Below the pieces are notes generated by a model that ran no database searches, was not told the DNA's origin, and saw only the letters and a list, made by a program, of their open reading frames with translations. From an uncultured Gemmiger sp. (GTDB lineage Bacteria > Bacillota > Clostridia > Oscillospirales > Ruminococcaceae), in contig CASFJO010000061.1 in assembly GCA_949295035.1 (NCBI GenBank), forward strand, positions 1 through 46,536: 46,536 nucleotides of DNA, read 5' to 3'. The translations under genes were made by a program, and so were the position numbers. The first letter of the stretch is position 1, and every line of letters begins with the position of its first letter. Positions 1-8,242 of the stretch are shown here, one piece after another.

Positions 1-434
1 ACTCCATGGCCGAGGCCTTCAAGGACGCCGACATCGTGTATCCCAAGAGCTGGGCTCCCTTCGCCGCTATGGAGGAGCGCACCGACCTGTACGCCAAGGG
101 CGACAGCGACGGCATCAAGGCTCTGGAGAAGCGCCTGCTGGCCCAGAACGCCGAGCACAAGGATTGGTGCTGCACCGAGGAGCTGATGAAGACCACCAAG
201 GACGGCAAGGCTCTGTACCTGCACTGCCTGCCCGCCGACATCAACGGCGTCTCCTGCGTGGACGGCGAGGTCGAGGCCACCGTGTTCGACCGCTACCGTG
301 ACCCCCTGTACAAGGAGGCTTCCTACAAGCCCTACATCATCGCCGCCATGATCTTCCTGGCCAAGTGCAAGGATCCCCAGGCTGTCCTGAAGGCCCTGGA
401 GGAGCGCGGCACCAAGCGTCAGTTCAGCCTGTAA
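1..434 (+). CDS. Knotted carbamoyltransferase (YgeW-like), 3' part
   Basis: This is the C-terminal part of an aspartate/ornithine carbamoyltransferase-fold enzyme; the reading frame is open at the window edge, so the ATG at base 6 is internal and the real start lies upstream. The HCLPAD motif typical of carbamoyltransferases is encoded near bases 222-240, followed by the usual C-terminal helices (DRYRDPLYKEASYKPYIIAAM). The wording and the neighbour resemble YgeW, a knotted carbamoyltransferase of unclear substrate found in purine/allantoin-type catabolic loci, more than ArgF. The carbamate kinase gene directly downstream suggests that a carbamoyl compound is phosphorolysed and the carbamoyl phosphate used to make ATP; this is inference. 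An ordinary catabolic ornithine carbamoyltransferase cannot be ruled out without the N-terminal half. Confidence 0.8.
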   Translation, partial: SMAEAFKDADIVYPKSWAPFAAMEERTDLYAKGDSDGIKALEKRLLAQNAEHKDWCCTEELMKTTKDGKALYLHCLPADINGVSCVDGEVEATVFDRYRDPLYKEASYKPYIIAAMIFLAKCKDPQAVLKALEERGTKRQFSL

Positions 435-452
435 GCAATCCGACCATGTAAC

Positions 453-486
453 CCGGGGCGGGGAGGCACCCTCTCCCCCGCCCCGG
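453..486 (+). other. GC-rich stem-loop after the carbamoyltransferase
   Basis: An 11-bp GC stem (453-463 pairing with 476-486) follows the stop codon. There is no T-run behind it, so it is more likely an mRNA 3'-end stabiliser or part of a compound terminator with the next stem-loop. Confidence 0.5.
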
Positions 487-491
487 TCCGA

Positions 492-550
492 CCCGGCCCG
501 TCCGCAGATACGGCACTCCCGGTATGTGCGGCCGGGCCGGGGTTTTCTTT
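492..550 (+). terminator. Terminator or attenuator between carbamoyltransferase and arcC
   Basis: A long interrupted stem pairs 492-506 plus 508-511 with 522-525 plus 527-541 and runs straight into a T-rich stretch (543-550). It lies only 20 bp before the arcC ribosome binding site, so partial read-through would let both genes share a transcript at different levels. Confidence 0.65.
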
Positions 551-568
551 CACAGGAGGTAATATTTT

Positions 569-1513
569 ATGGATAAAAAACGCATTGTTATCGCACTGGG
601 CGGCAACGCCCTGGGCAACAACCTGCCTGAGCAGATGATCGCCGTCAAGCAGACCTCCAAGGCCATCGCCGACCTCATCGAGGAAGGCCACGAGGTGGTC
701 ATCGCCCACGGCAACGGCCCCCAGGTGGGTATGATCCAGGCCGCTATGACCGAGCTGACCCGCTCCAACCCGGAGAAGTACATTCCCTGCCCCCTGTCCG
801 TATGCGTGGCCATGAGCCAGGGCTACATCGGCTATGACCTCCAGAACGCCCTCCGTGAGGAGCTGCTGGACCGGGGCATCAACAAGGGTGTGGCCACCGT
901 GCTGACCCAGGTGGAGGTGGACCCCGCTGACCCCGCCTTCAAGAATCCCACCAAGCCCATCGGCTCCTTTATGACCAAGGAGGAGGCCGACAAGATGGTG
1001 GCCGAGCGCGGCTACGACATCATCGAGGACGCCGGCCGCGGCTACCGCCGTGTGGTGGCCTCCCCCAAGCCCCAGGGCATCGTGGAGATTGACACCATCC
1101 AGGCCCTGGTGGAGTCCGACCATGTGGTTGTGGCCTGCGGCGGCGGCGGCATCCCCGTCTTCACCACCGAGGGCCACCACCTGAAGGGCGCCGCTGCGGT
1201 TATCGACAAGGACTTCGCCTCCTGCGTTCTGGCCCAGCAGCTGGATGCTGACTGCCTCATCATCCTCACCGCCGTGGAGAAGGTGGCCGTCAACTTCGGC
1301 AAGCCCGACCAGAAGTGGCTGGACTCCCTCACCCCCGACGAGGCCCGCAAGTACATGGACGAGGGCCACTTTGCCCCCGGCTCCATGCTGCCCAAGGTCC
1401 AGGCGGCGGTCCAGTTCGCCGAGTCCAAGGAGGGCCGCACCGCTCTCATCACCCTGCTGGAGAAGGCCAAGGACGGCATTGCCGGCCGTACCGGTACCCG
1501 CATCCAGGCCTGA
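569..1513 (+). CDS. arcC: Carbamate kinase
   Basis: Carbamate kinase transfers phosphate between carbamoyl phosphate and ADP, giving ATP, CO2 and ammonia; it is cytoplasmic and is the last, energy-yielding step of arginine, agmatine or allantoin/purine-type fermentations. The 314-residue length is normal for the family. The N-terminal phosphate-binding motif ALGGNALG is present, as is the glycine-rich VVACGGGGIPV stretch near residue 190, and the protein ends with EKAKDGIAGRTGTRI, like other ArcC proteins. The ATG at 569 has AGGAGGT eight bases upstream. It follows the carbamoyltransferase gene with a strong stem-loop between them. Assignment to arginine versus purine catabolism depends on the upstream enzyme's substrate. 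Confidence 0.95.
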   Translation: MDKKRIVIALGGNALGNNLPEQMIAVKQTSKAIADLIEEGHEVVIAHGNGPQVGMIQAAMTELTRSNPEKYIPCPLSVCVAMSQGYIGYDLQNALREELLDRGINKGVATVLTQVEVDPADPAFKNPTKPIGSFMTKEEADKMVAERGYDIIEDAGRGYRRVVASPKPQGIVEIDTIQALVESDHVVVACGGGGIPVFTTEGHHLKGAAAVIDKDFASCVLAQQLDADCLIILTAVEKVAVNFGKPDQKWLDSLTPDEARKYMDEGHFAPGSMLPKVQAAVQFAESKEGRTALITLLEKAKDGIAGRTGTRIQA

Positions 1514-1532
1514 GCAGAGTTTTCCGGAACAT

Positions 1533-1569
1533 AAAAATGCCCCCGCTGCATCAGCAGCGGGGGCATTTT
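1533..1569. terminator. Bidirectional terminator, arcC / flavoprotein
   Basis: A perfect 12-bp stem (1537-1548 with 1555-1566) has a 6-nt loop and is flanked by A4 and T4. It serves arcC from the left and the convergent flavoprotein gene from the right. Confidence 0.9.
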
Positions 1570-1586
1570 CTGTTTCTGGCGGGAAT

Positions 1587-3737
1587 TTACTGAATCTCGG
1601 CAGCCATCACGTCGCCGCAGATGGCACCGAAGGACACGGCGGCGTCAAAGCCGTTGCCGTAGTTCTGGCCGTCGCGCTCCTCGTAGGCGCCGATGACATC
1701 GCCGGCGGCGTACAGGCCGGGGATGATCTCGTTGTCGGCGTTGAGAACGTGGGACTGCATGTCAACCCGGATGCCGGCGGTGGTCAGGTAGACGTTGGGG
1801 TCAACGCGGATGGCCCACACGCCCTCGCGGGTGTCGATGTAGGGCAGCTTGGTGCGGCCCCACTCGTCGGCGGCCTCGGGACCCTGGATAGCCAGGGCGT
1901 TGTTGGTGTCGATGGTGGCCTGGAGGTTGGGCAGGTTCAGGGCGGCGGAAGCCTCGGCCACGGAGTCATAGTGGACGGCCTCGCCCTTCTCAAAGATGCC
2001 CTCGTAGGTGTTGAAGCCGTAGGCGGCGTTGTTGCGGGTGGAAGCGGCGGCGTCGTCGTCAAAGATGAAGTAGAAGGTGTCGCCGTTGGCGGGGTCGGCC
2101 TTGGCAGCGGACATGACGGCGTGGTTGCTCTTCATGATGTTGCCGAACTGGTCGCCGTTGACATTGACGATGATGCCGGGGGTGGTGTAGTGCATGAAGG
2201 CCAGCTCAAAGTGGCTGTCGTAGGAGGCCAGGAAGCCGGGCAGGTAGGCCTGCTGATAGTCCATTACGCCGCCGTACTTGAGGGCCAGCTGAATGCCGTC
2301 GCCGGTCAGGCTCTCGGGGCAGCTGAAGTAGGAGTCGGCCCACTCGGTGTGGTACTGCTCCAGCATCTCCTTGTTCTTGGCGAAGGAGCCGGAAGCCAGC
2401 ATGACCGCGTCGGCGGTGACAGTCCAGCTCTTGCCGTCCTCACCCTGGGCCTTCACGCCCACGATGCGGCCGGTCTCGTCCTGGATGAGGTCGGTGACGG
2501 GGGTGTTGTAGATGATGCGGGCGCCCTGGTGGGTGATGCGGTCCACAAAGAACTGCATGGCGTAGCCTGCGCCGCCCTCATAGCAGCCGGGGGAGAAATA
2601 GGGGCTGGTGTAGGCGTCCTTCACACCCAGGGTGTAGAAGCCCACGCCGATGTTGACCATCCAGTCATAGAGCTTGCCGGAGTTCTGGTACATCTGCTTG
2701 AGCCAGGGCAGCTCGGTACGGGCATTACCGTTCTCGTCGGGCTTGACGATCTTCAGCAGCATGGACTCGGCCACTTCCCAGGGGCCGCACATGGTGGTGG
2801 CCTCACGGCCCAGACCCCAGTTGGCCCAGGTCTGGGAGTCGGTGCAGACGAAGCCGCCGAAAGCCATGGCCATGGAGCCGCCGGGAATATCGGTCTTCTC
2901 AAAGAGGATGACGTTCTCCACGCCGGCTTCCATCAGACGGGCAGCGGCCAGCAGACCGGCAGTGCCGGCGCCCATGATGACCACATCCACATCCTCCGTG
3001 ACCTCTTCGGGCACCACTTCGGGGGCCTCAGGAGCGGCGGAGAAATCGGCCAGGTTGCCGCCGGCCAGCTTGATGGCCTCGGACACGCCCTGCTTGATGG
3101 CGGTGGAAGTGATGGTGGCGCCGGAGACCTCGTCCACATTCACGCTCTGGGCCTCCACGATGCGGCCGGGGATGCGCTCCACGGCGTAGGTGCCCACGCC
3201 CACGGTCTCGTTGTTGGAAGGCACGGTGACGGAGGTGATCTTGCCGTCCACGAACATGGTGGTGACCACGATGGTGCCCTCGTGGCCGATGACCTCCACA
3301 GTGTATTTGCCGTCGGCCACGGTGCCGGCGGCGGTGGCCTCACCCTTGGCCTGGGCCAGAGCGTCGGTGACGGCGGAGCGGACGGCATCGGAAGTATAGG
3401 TGGCGCCGGAGATGGAGTCGAACTCGGCGCCCTTTTCCTGGACGGAGGCGGTCAGCTTCTCCAGAGCCTTGCCGCCGATGTCGGGGGTCTCATCAGCGCC
3501 GGTGAGGGTGACAGCAGTGATGGCGTTTGCATCCACGGTGATTTCGGCGCTCACAAGGCCGCCGAAACCCTGGGCGCTGCCGGTATAGGTGCCGGGAGTG
3601 TAGATACCGGCCTCGGCAGTGGGAGCGGGAGTGCCGGTGGGTGTGGTGCTGGGCTGGGTCTCATTGGTACAGGCGGTGACGGCTGTGAGCAGGGAGCCGG
3701 CCAGTACCAGAGAGACGGCGCGAGAGAGCTTCTTCAT
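1587..3737 (-). CDS. Exported FMN/FAD lipoprotein reductase (fumarate reductase-like)
   Basis: A 716-residue extracellular lipoprotein: the signal peptide ends in a lipobox-like LLTAVTAC around residue 23. Two FMN_bind domains follow (about residues 45-135 and 145-225), each with an SGAT-type flavinylation motif (SGATYTS, SGATITS), the kind modified by ApbE transferases. From about residue 250 a fumarate reductase/succinate dehydrogenase flavoprotein domain begins, with the FAD-binding DVVIMGAGTAGLLAAARL. This architecture is known from flavin-based extracellular electron transfer reductases such as urocanate or fumarate reductases, which pass electrons from the membrane to an outside acceptor. 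The acceptor cannot be read from sequence. Two FMN domains rather than one is less usual. It has its own promoter and converges on arcC. No ApbE gene lies in the window. Confidence 0.9.
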   Translation of the reverse strand: MKKLSRAVSLVLAGSLLTAVTACTNETQPSTTPTGTPAPTAEAGIYTPGTYTGSAQGFGGLVSAEITVDANAITAVTLTGADETPDIGGKALEKLTASVQEKGAEFDSISGATYTSDAVRSAVTDALAQAKGEATAAGTVADGKYTVEVIGHEGTIVVTTMFVDGKITSVTVPSNNETVGVGTYAVERIPGRIVEAQSVNVDEVSGATITSTAIKQGVSEAIKLAGGNLADFSAAPEAPEVVPEEVTEDVDVVIMGAGTAGLLAAARLMEAGVENVILFEKTDIPGGSMAMAFGGFVCTDSQTWANWGLGREATTMCGPWEVAESMLLKIVKPDENGNARTELPWLKQMYQNSGKLYDWMVNIGVGFYTLGVKDAYTSPYFSPGCYEGGAGYAMQFFVDRITHQGARIIYNTPVTDLIQDETGRIVGVKAQGEDGKSWTVTADAVMLASGSFAKNKEMLEQYHTEWADSYFSCPESLTGDGIQLALKYGGVMDYQQAYLPGFLASYDSHFELAFMHYTTPGIIVNVNGDQFGNIMKSNHAVMSAAKADPANGDTFYFIFDDDAAASTRNNAAYGFNTYEGIFEKGEAVHYDSVAEASAALNLPNLQATIDTNNALAIQGPEAADEWGRTKLPYIDTREGVWAIRVDPNVYLTTAGIRVDMQSHVLNADNEIIPGLYAAGDVIGAYEERDGQNYGNGFDAAVSFGAICGDVMAAEIQ

Positions 3738-3830
3738 AGAGATTCTCCTTTCCTTTTGCCGGAATATAAAAAACTATTTTGGAATTTTTTGACGAAATCG
3801 TTAGTTTCAATATCCCGGTCATCAAAAATG

Positions 3831-3859
3831 ATTATATCGGAAGGCGAAAGCTGAATCAA
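3831..3859 (-). promoter_or_regulatory. Promoter of the flavoprotein gene
   Basis: On the minus strand TTGATT (3859-3854) and a perfect TATAAT (3836-3831) are 17 bp apart. The predicted transcript start near 3824 gives a leader of about 87 nt ending in a good AAAGGAG site before the start at 3737. Confidence 0.75.
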
Positions 3860-4070
3860 CGTTACCGAAGATTTTAAATATATTTTTAACAATCACACAA
3901 AAAGCTTGTGATTTCTTTGGCTATTATCCCTTTTCTCTGAGGATGAAGAGCAAAAAAATGACAAAAAAAGGAGGCGCATCCCTTCTGATAGTTCCCACAG
4001 GTACACTTTTTGAACCCACTGAATTGTCAGGCACACAGGCGGACAGCGGAAGCTGTCCGCCTGTTGTGTT
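3860..4070. other. AT-rich gap at the left edge of the mosaic region
   Basis: This stretch is AT-rich compared with both sides and carries no convincing gene. It holds a loose inverted repeat (about 3889-3911) and then a strong stem-loop beyond the recombinase stop. Large serine recombinase genes commonly sit next to the end of their element, so an old attachment-site junction may lie here; no core duplication could be identified by eye. Confidence 0.4.
4035..4064. terminator. Stem-loop after the recombinase fragment
   Basis: A perfect 13-bp stem (4035-4047 with 4052-4064) with a GGAA loop lies just past the recombinase stop codon. Toward the left no T-run follows; in the plus direction TTGTGTTTT follows. 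It is probably a weak or bidirectional terminator. Confidence 0.55.
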
Positions 4071-6179
4071 TTATGCCAGCAATCGCTTGATTTCTTCAAT
4101 ATCTGTGATCTGCTTTGTGATGTGCGGTGCGTGCTCTCCCTCCTGCATAGGGCTGTCCACTCTGCCGATGTCCCTGTACACGATCTTGACACTCTGTCCC
4201 GCAGAGCGGGAATACTTTTGGCTCCGTTCTCCCACCTCAATCCGCTGGATGAAGAGCCGCAGCAGTTCCGGGGTCAGTTCGTCGATGGTGGTGTACCGCT
4301 TGGCCTTCTCAATGAAGGCGTCCACATTGGCGGCTGAGGCTTTCAGTTTCTCCAACTGTTCCTCCTTGGCTGGAATGTCGGCAGACAGATTTTTTTGCTC
4401 GGCGTTGTAGTCTGCGGAGAGCATGCGGAACTGTTCATCGCTCACCCGCCCCAGGACATTGTCCTCATAGAGTCGCTTGAACAGTGCGGACAACTCATCG
4501 TACCTCCGATGCATGGAATCCAGATCCTTCTGCAGACGGTTGATTTCCCGGCGCAGTTCTGCGGTGTTCCGTTGGTTGATATACTGGGCGAACTGCCGCT
4601 CTTTCATCCGTGCGAAGTGTGTGACCCTGCGCAGGTCATCCAGCACAATGGCTTTCAGATCCGCCTCCCGGATCTGATGGGGTGAGCAGGCGGTTTTCCC
4701 GCGCTTGCTGTAAGTAGAGCATCGAAAATAATACTGATCTTCCCGCATCTTCTCGGTCCGGCAGAGCACCATGTATTTTCCGCAGTCGGCACAGTAGACC
4801 AATCCAGAGAACAGATTCGGTTCCTCCATGTGCTTGGGCGGTCGCCGCTTGTGCGCCCGTACATCCTGCACGATCTCCCAGACCTCCATGGAGATGAGCG
4901 GCTCATGAGTGTTCTCCACGAGGATCTGCTCGCTCTCCGGTTTCTGGATCTGCTTTTTGTTTTTGTAGGAGAGCGTTGTTTTCTTCATGTTGAGCGTATG
5001 CCCGATGTAAACCTTGTTTTCCAGGATCTTATGGGTGACGGTTTGTCCCCCAAAGAATGGGTCCGCTTTAGAGAGGGAAGGGAGGTGCGAGGTGTCCTGA
5101 ACACATGGTATAACGCCGATCTCGTCGATCAGAGAGTTCCAGAGGGCGGTGTTTTCGGAGGAAAAACTCGCCACCATGAATTTTGTGGCCTCCGGCGCGC
5201 TGCCGGCGTTTTTCAAGATGTACCAGGAGCTGCCGCCGATATTGGAACGGGCGGTGCTCTCGGGCAGATCGGCGAAGGTTGGAATTGGCGCCATCCGCCA
5301 TGTGCCGCCCTGCTCCGGGGCGGCTTTTATGCTGGATATGATCCATCCGCCGCTGATTACTGCAGCGGTTTCTCCGCGTTGAAAGGCGGAAATAAATTCA
5401 TTCCAGCCAAGGGCACTTTTGGCTACATTGTTTTCCAACAATTGCTGGTACAGGGGCAATGCCCGCAGCAGGGGAAGATTGCTTTCCACGGTGACCTGTC
5501 CGTCGTTGTCGCAAAACCAGGTGCCGCAGCTTTGCATGATCATCCGCAGCAGTGGCAAGTCGGTGGGATCTACGGTCAGCATGGGCTTTCCGGTTTTGGC
5601 AAATACATCGCGGCCGATTTCTATAAAGCGATCCCATGTCAGGTTTTGCATGTCGCACTCACTGTATCCGGCCTGCTGCAGGATATCCAGACGGTAGAAA
5701 AGCGCTGTGACACCACTGTCGAATGGAATGCCGTACAATCTTCCGTTATGGGAACAGAGCCGGATTTTGTACTCGAAAAAGGTGGAGGGATCAATAGAGT
5801 TTGTGAGGTCTACAAACTCACCGGGACATTTGGCCAGCATTTCCTGAGCGTCATAGTCTTCGATCATAATGATCTCCGGCAGGCGGTCATAAAGCTTGGC
5901 CGAGAGAAGGTTTTTTACATCAGCCAGAATTTGCTCCCGCTCGCGGGTCTCTACCCGAATGTCGCTCTGGGGATGGTCAGCCTGATACCATTGGGCTGCC
6001 ATCTTGGCGGCTTTTACATTAAAGGTCTCGTCCCAAACCCATATATCAATGGTTTGGGAGGAAACATTCTGCGATTTGTGGTCGGCAGAGGCGCAGCCTG
6101 TTGTGAGCAGCACCAGTGCTGTCGCCATACATACCGTTTGGATAAGCCTGCGGGAAAAGTAAACCATAATAAACTCCAT
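4071..6179 (-). CDS. In-frame chimera: sugar-binding lipoprotein N-part + serine recombinase C-part
   Basis: One 702-residue frame made of two unrelated pieces. Residues 1 to about 379 are an extracellular solute-binding lipoprotein (ABC sugar importer type): hydrophobic signal and LLTTGC lipobox, then IDIWVWDETFNVKAAK and the LTWDRFIEIGRDVFAKTGKP block shared with the binding protein at 8244. It stops at DPFFGGQ, where the paralogue continues for about 70 more residues. From about residue 380 (base 5042 down) it is the C-terminal part of a large serine recombinase from conjugative elements: recombinase-domain end (VTHKILENKVYIGHT), a Cys4 zinc ribbon (YCADCGK ... FRCS ... ACS), a long coiled coil and a DUF4368-like tail. 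The catalytic serine domain is absent, so recombinase activity is not expected. The start overlaps the kinase stop (TAATG), which supports 6179. Real fusion or assembly chimera cannot be told apart here. Confidence 0.85.
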   Translation of the reverse strand: MEFIMVYFSRRLIQTVCMATALVLLTTGCASADHKSQNVSSQTIDIWVWDETFNVKAAKMAAQWYQADHPQSDIRVETREREQILADVKNLLSAKLYDRLPEIIMIEDYDAQEMLAKCPGEFVDLTNSIDPSTFFEYKIRLCSHNGRLYGIPFDSGVTALFYRLDILQQAGYSECDMQNLTWDRFIEIGRDVFAKTGKPMLTVDPTDLPLLRMIMQSCGTWFCDNDGQVTVESNLPLLRALPLYQQLLENNVAKSALGWNEFISAFQRGETAAVISGGWIISSIKAAPEQGGTWRMAPIPTFADLPESTARSNIGGSSWYILKNAGSAPEATKFMVASFSSENTALWNSLIDEIGVIPCVQDTSHLPSLSKADPFFGGQTVTHKILENKVYIGHTLNMKKTTLSYKNKKQIQKPESEQILVENTHEPLISMEVWEIVQDVRAHKRRPPKHMEEPNLFSGLVYCADCGKYMVLCRTEKMREDQYYFRCSTYSKRGKTACSPHQIREADLKAIVLDDLRRVTHFARMKERQFAQYINQRNTAELRREINRLQKDLDSMHRRYDELSALFKRLYEDNVLGRVSDEQFRMLSADYNAEQKNLSADIPAKEEQLEKLKASAANVDAFIEKAKRYTTIDELTPELLRLFIQRIEVGERSQKYSRSAGQSVKIVYRDIGRVDSPMQEGEHAPHITKQITDIEEIKRLLA
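5036..5048 (-). other. Junction A: binding protein / recombinase
   Basis: Homology changes abruptly between the codons for GGQ (binding protein) and TVTHK (recombinase). The frame stays open across the join. Confidence 0.75.
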
Positions 6180-8242
6180 TAGCCGTCGTTCAGAGGAAGG
6201 GTAATGATGATGGTGGTGCCTTCTTCCGGTTGGCTTTCAATGCGTACACCGTACTGTTCACCAAACAGAAGTTTCAGCCGATCGTCTACGTTGTGGATGC
6301 CGATGCCTGAAAAGTATTCCTTTTTGACGGATCGTTCCACCAATTGATCGGCTTTCTGTTGCTGCATACCAACACCGTCATCCTGTATGCGAATGATCAG
6401 TTGTTGCTTGCTGCGCCGTATCACTACCTGGATGGTTCCCTTTCTTCCGTCAGGGAAAACATGGAACACGGCGTTTTCCAAAAAAGGCTGCAGGATCATT
6501 TTTGGTCCCCGGCAATGATAGCAATTGCCGGAAACATAGTATTCTGCGTGAATCCGATCTCCATAACGGGTGCGGATGATCAGCATATAGTTTTTAAGAT
6601 TTTCAATCTCTTGTTGAATCGTGACAAGTTCGTCTGTGTTGGAAATGGTACTGCGCAGAAGGGCGATAAAGGCATCCAGGGTTTCCACCGCCTGCTGGCG
6701 GGCGTTTTGAAATACCAGCATCTTGATACTGGCCAGAGTATTGTAAATATAGTGGGGGTTGATCTGCATCTGCAAGGCTTTGATTTCATACCGCAGCTGC
6801 TTTTCCCGGGTGTTTACCAGTTGCCGGATGTAGTCCTGCAGAGCGTCAACCATCCGGTTGTAGGTTGCCGCCAGTTCGCGGATTTCCGTGGTGCCGGTTA
6901 CCGGCACATGTTCGGTAAGCACGCCGTCCCGTACCTGGGACATCGTCCGAACCATCTGAGACAGTGGTGCCAGAGTTCTGCGAGTATAAAAAAGTACCAT
7001 CAGAATCAGTGCGGTGCTGATGCCGATGCAGATACAGATCAGCCAAGGAAGATCATACAGCTGATAGATGGCCAGCTGGTCGTCCACCACACCATAGATT
7101 ACCAGGTTCTGGAAAGGCAATTTACGGGACAGGACGGTGGAACCGTTCAGCAGATCAATACCGGAAACAGAAGTCACCCGGGATTTAGGCAACTCCATAG
7201 GAGTTCCTACAGCGTCCCGGTGGTTGGAGGAAACGGTAATTCCGGTATCATCCACCAGAAACAAAGAGGTGTTGTCCGTGACAAAATAATCATAGAACTG
7301 ATACAGGTCATCCTGCGTGAAGGTAAAAAAGACAACGCCGTAAATGTTCCGGCTATCCTCGATCTTCTGCGTGGGCATCCCCGGCGCAAAAAACCGGCTG
7401 ATTTTTTCCTTTGGGATTTTGAACTGTTCTTTTTGATTGGGCTTTTCCTCTTTCATAATGAAAACAAGAGCGTCTTTGGCCAGCCGTTCATCGCCGGTCT
7501 TGGCTTCGGACATCTGGCGCATTTTGATAGCCTGGGCGTGGGACGGGGTGCAGTCCATCTCGTCCATGATAGCGAATAAGTCGGCCTGTTCTTCTTTTCG
7601 CAGGTAGGACAACTCCACCGCAGGGCGCAGGGCAATCTGGAGCATATCCGGGTCTTTAAGGACTGAATTATCTACCAGCTCCAGAATTTCCGGGATAAGA
7701 TGGGTAAGGCGGATATACCGCTGAACCTGCGTTTTGCTGTCAGGTGTTTCATGTGCCACCATTTCAACAGAATACACCCCTTTTAACTTCTGACCCAGTG
7801 GGTCAGAAGTTAAATCTGTCCGCTGGCCCTGTCGTTTTAATGCGTCCAGCTTCATTTTGTAGGCAAATGCCTTCTCCGATGGCAAAATCTGCTCACGCTG
7901 CAAGTTGGAGTCCACCATGATAATCGTGGCTTCATCATCGGTGAGCTGTCGCACAATACAGGGGATTTCCGCAAGCCCCGCCAAATCCGCCGCCTTTTTT
8001 CTGCGGTGTCCGGCTACCATTTCATAGCCGCCCTCTGGCTTGGGGCGCACCAGGGCAGGGACCAAAACGCCGTACTGCTTCACGCTTTCCGTCATTTCCC
8101 GCATGGCTGCGTCCATGCGAACCTTAAAGGGATGATTCGGGAAGTCGCTGATCTCCGAAAATGAAAGGTTGATGACTTTTTCAAGCCTTGCCTCGGCCCG
8201 TTCTTCTTCCGTGGAAAACAAATCATCGACTGAGGGAAGATT
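6179..8242 (-). CDS. In-frame chimera: ParB body + YesM-like sensor histidine kinase
   Basis: Bases 8242 to about 7355 encode an element-type ParB (LPSVDDLFST, then the ParB/Spo0J nuclease-like core EMVAGHRRKKAADL, NLQREQILPSEKA and an HTH region, ending APGMPTQKIED). Its own start codon is missing: upstream of 8242 the frame is merely antisense to the next gene. From about 7354 to 6179 the frame becomes the end of an extracellular Cache sensor domain, a membrane helix (LICICIGISTALILMVLFY), HAMP, and a His-kinase domain with the H-box QMQINPHYIYNTL, N-box LQPFLENAVFH and G-box GIGIHNVDDRLK. The kinase has lost its N-terminal helix and most of its sensor domain, so signalling is doubtful. It overlaps the next gene by one base (TAATG), indicating an original kinase and binding-protein operon. 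No response regulator gene is present. Confidence 0.8.
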   Translation of the reverse strand, partial: NLPSVDDLFSTEEERAEARLEKVINLSFSEISDFPNHPFKVRMDAAMREMTESVKQYGVLVPALVRPKPEGGYEMVAGHRRKKAADLAGLAEIPCIVRQLTDDEATIIMVDSNLQREQILPSEKAFAYKMKLDALKRQGQRTDLTSDPLGQKLKGVYSVEMVAHETPDSKTQVQRYIRLTHLIPEILELVDNSVLKDPDMLQIALRPAVELSYLRKEEQADLFAIMDEMDCTPSHAQAIKMRQMSEAKTGDERLAKDALVFIMKEEKPNQKEQFKIPKEKISRFFAPGMPTQKIEDSRNIYGVVFFTFTQDDLYQFYDYFVTDNTSLFLVDDTGITVSSNHRDAVGTPMELPKSRVTSVSGIDLLNGSTVLSRKLPFQNLVIYGVVDDQLAIYQLYDLPWLICICIGISTALILMVLFYTRRTLAPLSQMVRTMSQVRDGVLTEHVPVTGTTEIRELAATYNRMVDALQDYIRQLVNTREKQLRYEIKALQMQINPHYIYNTLASIKMLVFQNARQQAVETLDAFIALLRSTISNTDELVTIQQEIENLKNYMLIIRTRYGDRIHAEYYVSGNCYHCRGPKMILQPFLENAVFHVFPDGRKGTIQVVIRRSKQQLIIRIQDDGVGMQQQKADQLVERSVKKEYFSGIGIHNVDDRLKLLFGEQYGVRIESQPEEGTTIIITLPLNDG
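7350..7358 (-). other. Junction B: ParB / sensor kinase
   Basis: ParB similarity ends at KIED and kinase sensor-domain similarity starts at RNIYGVVFF, with no linker and the frame kept. Confidence 0.75.
7782..7814. repeat. Perfect 15-bp inverted repeat inside the parB segment
   Basis: TTTAACTTCTGACCC (7782-7796), loop AGT, then its exact reverse complement (7800-7814). The site lies within coding sequence (protein TSDPLGQKL). It could be a partition or regulatory site bound by the ParB itself or form an mRNA hairpin; it does not match the chromosomal parS consensus. Confidence 0.85.

Noticed and set aside
1245-3854. 869-codon plus-strand open frame
   Set aside because: It is the antisense of the flavoprotein gene; the Gly/Val/His-rich sequence is what GC-rich third positions produce in reverse.
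3943-4410. 155-codon plus-strand frame at the mosaic edge
   Set aside because: Most of it is antisense to the recombinase fragment; no homology or upstream signal is visible.
7782-7814. Canonical parS site
   Set aside because: The palindrome does not match the TGTTTCACGTGAAACA consensus; reported only as an unusual repeat.
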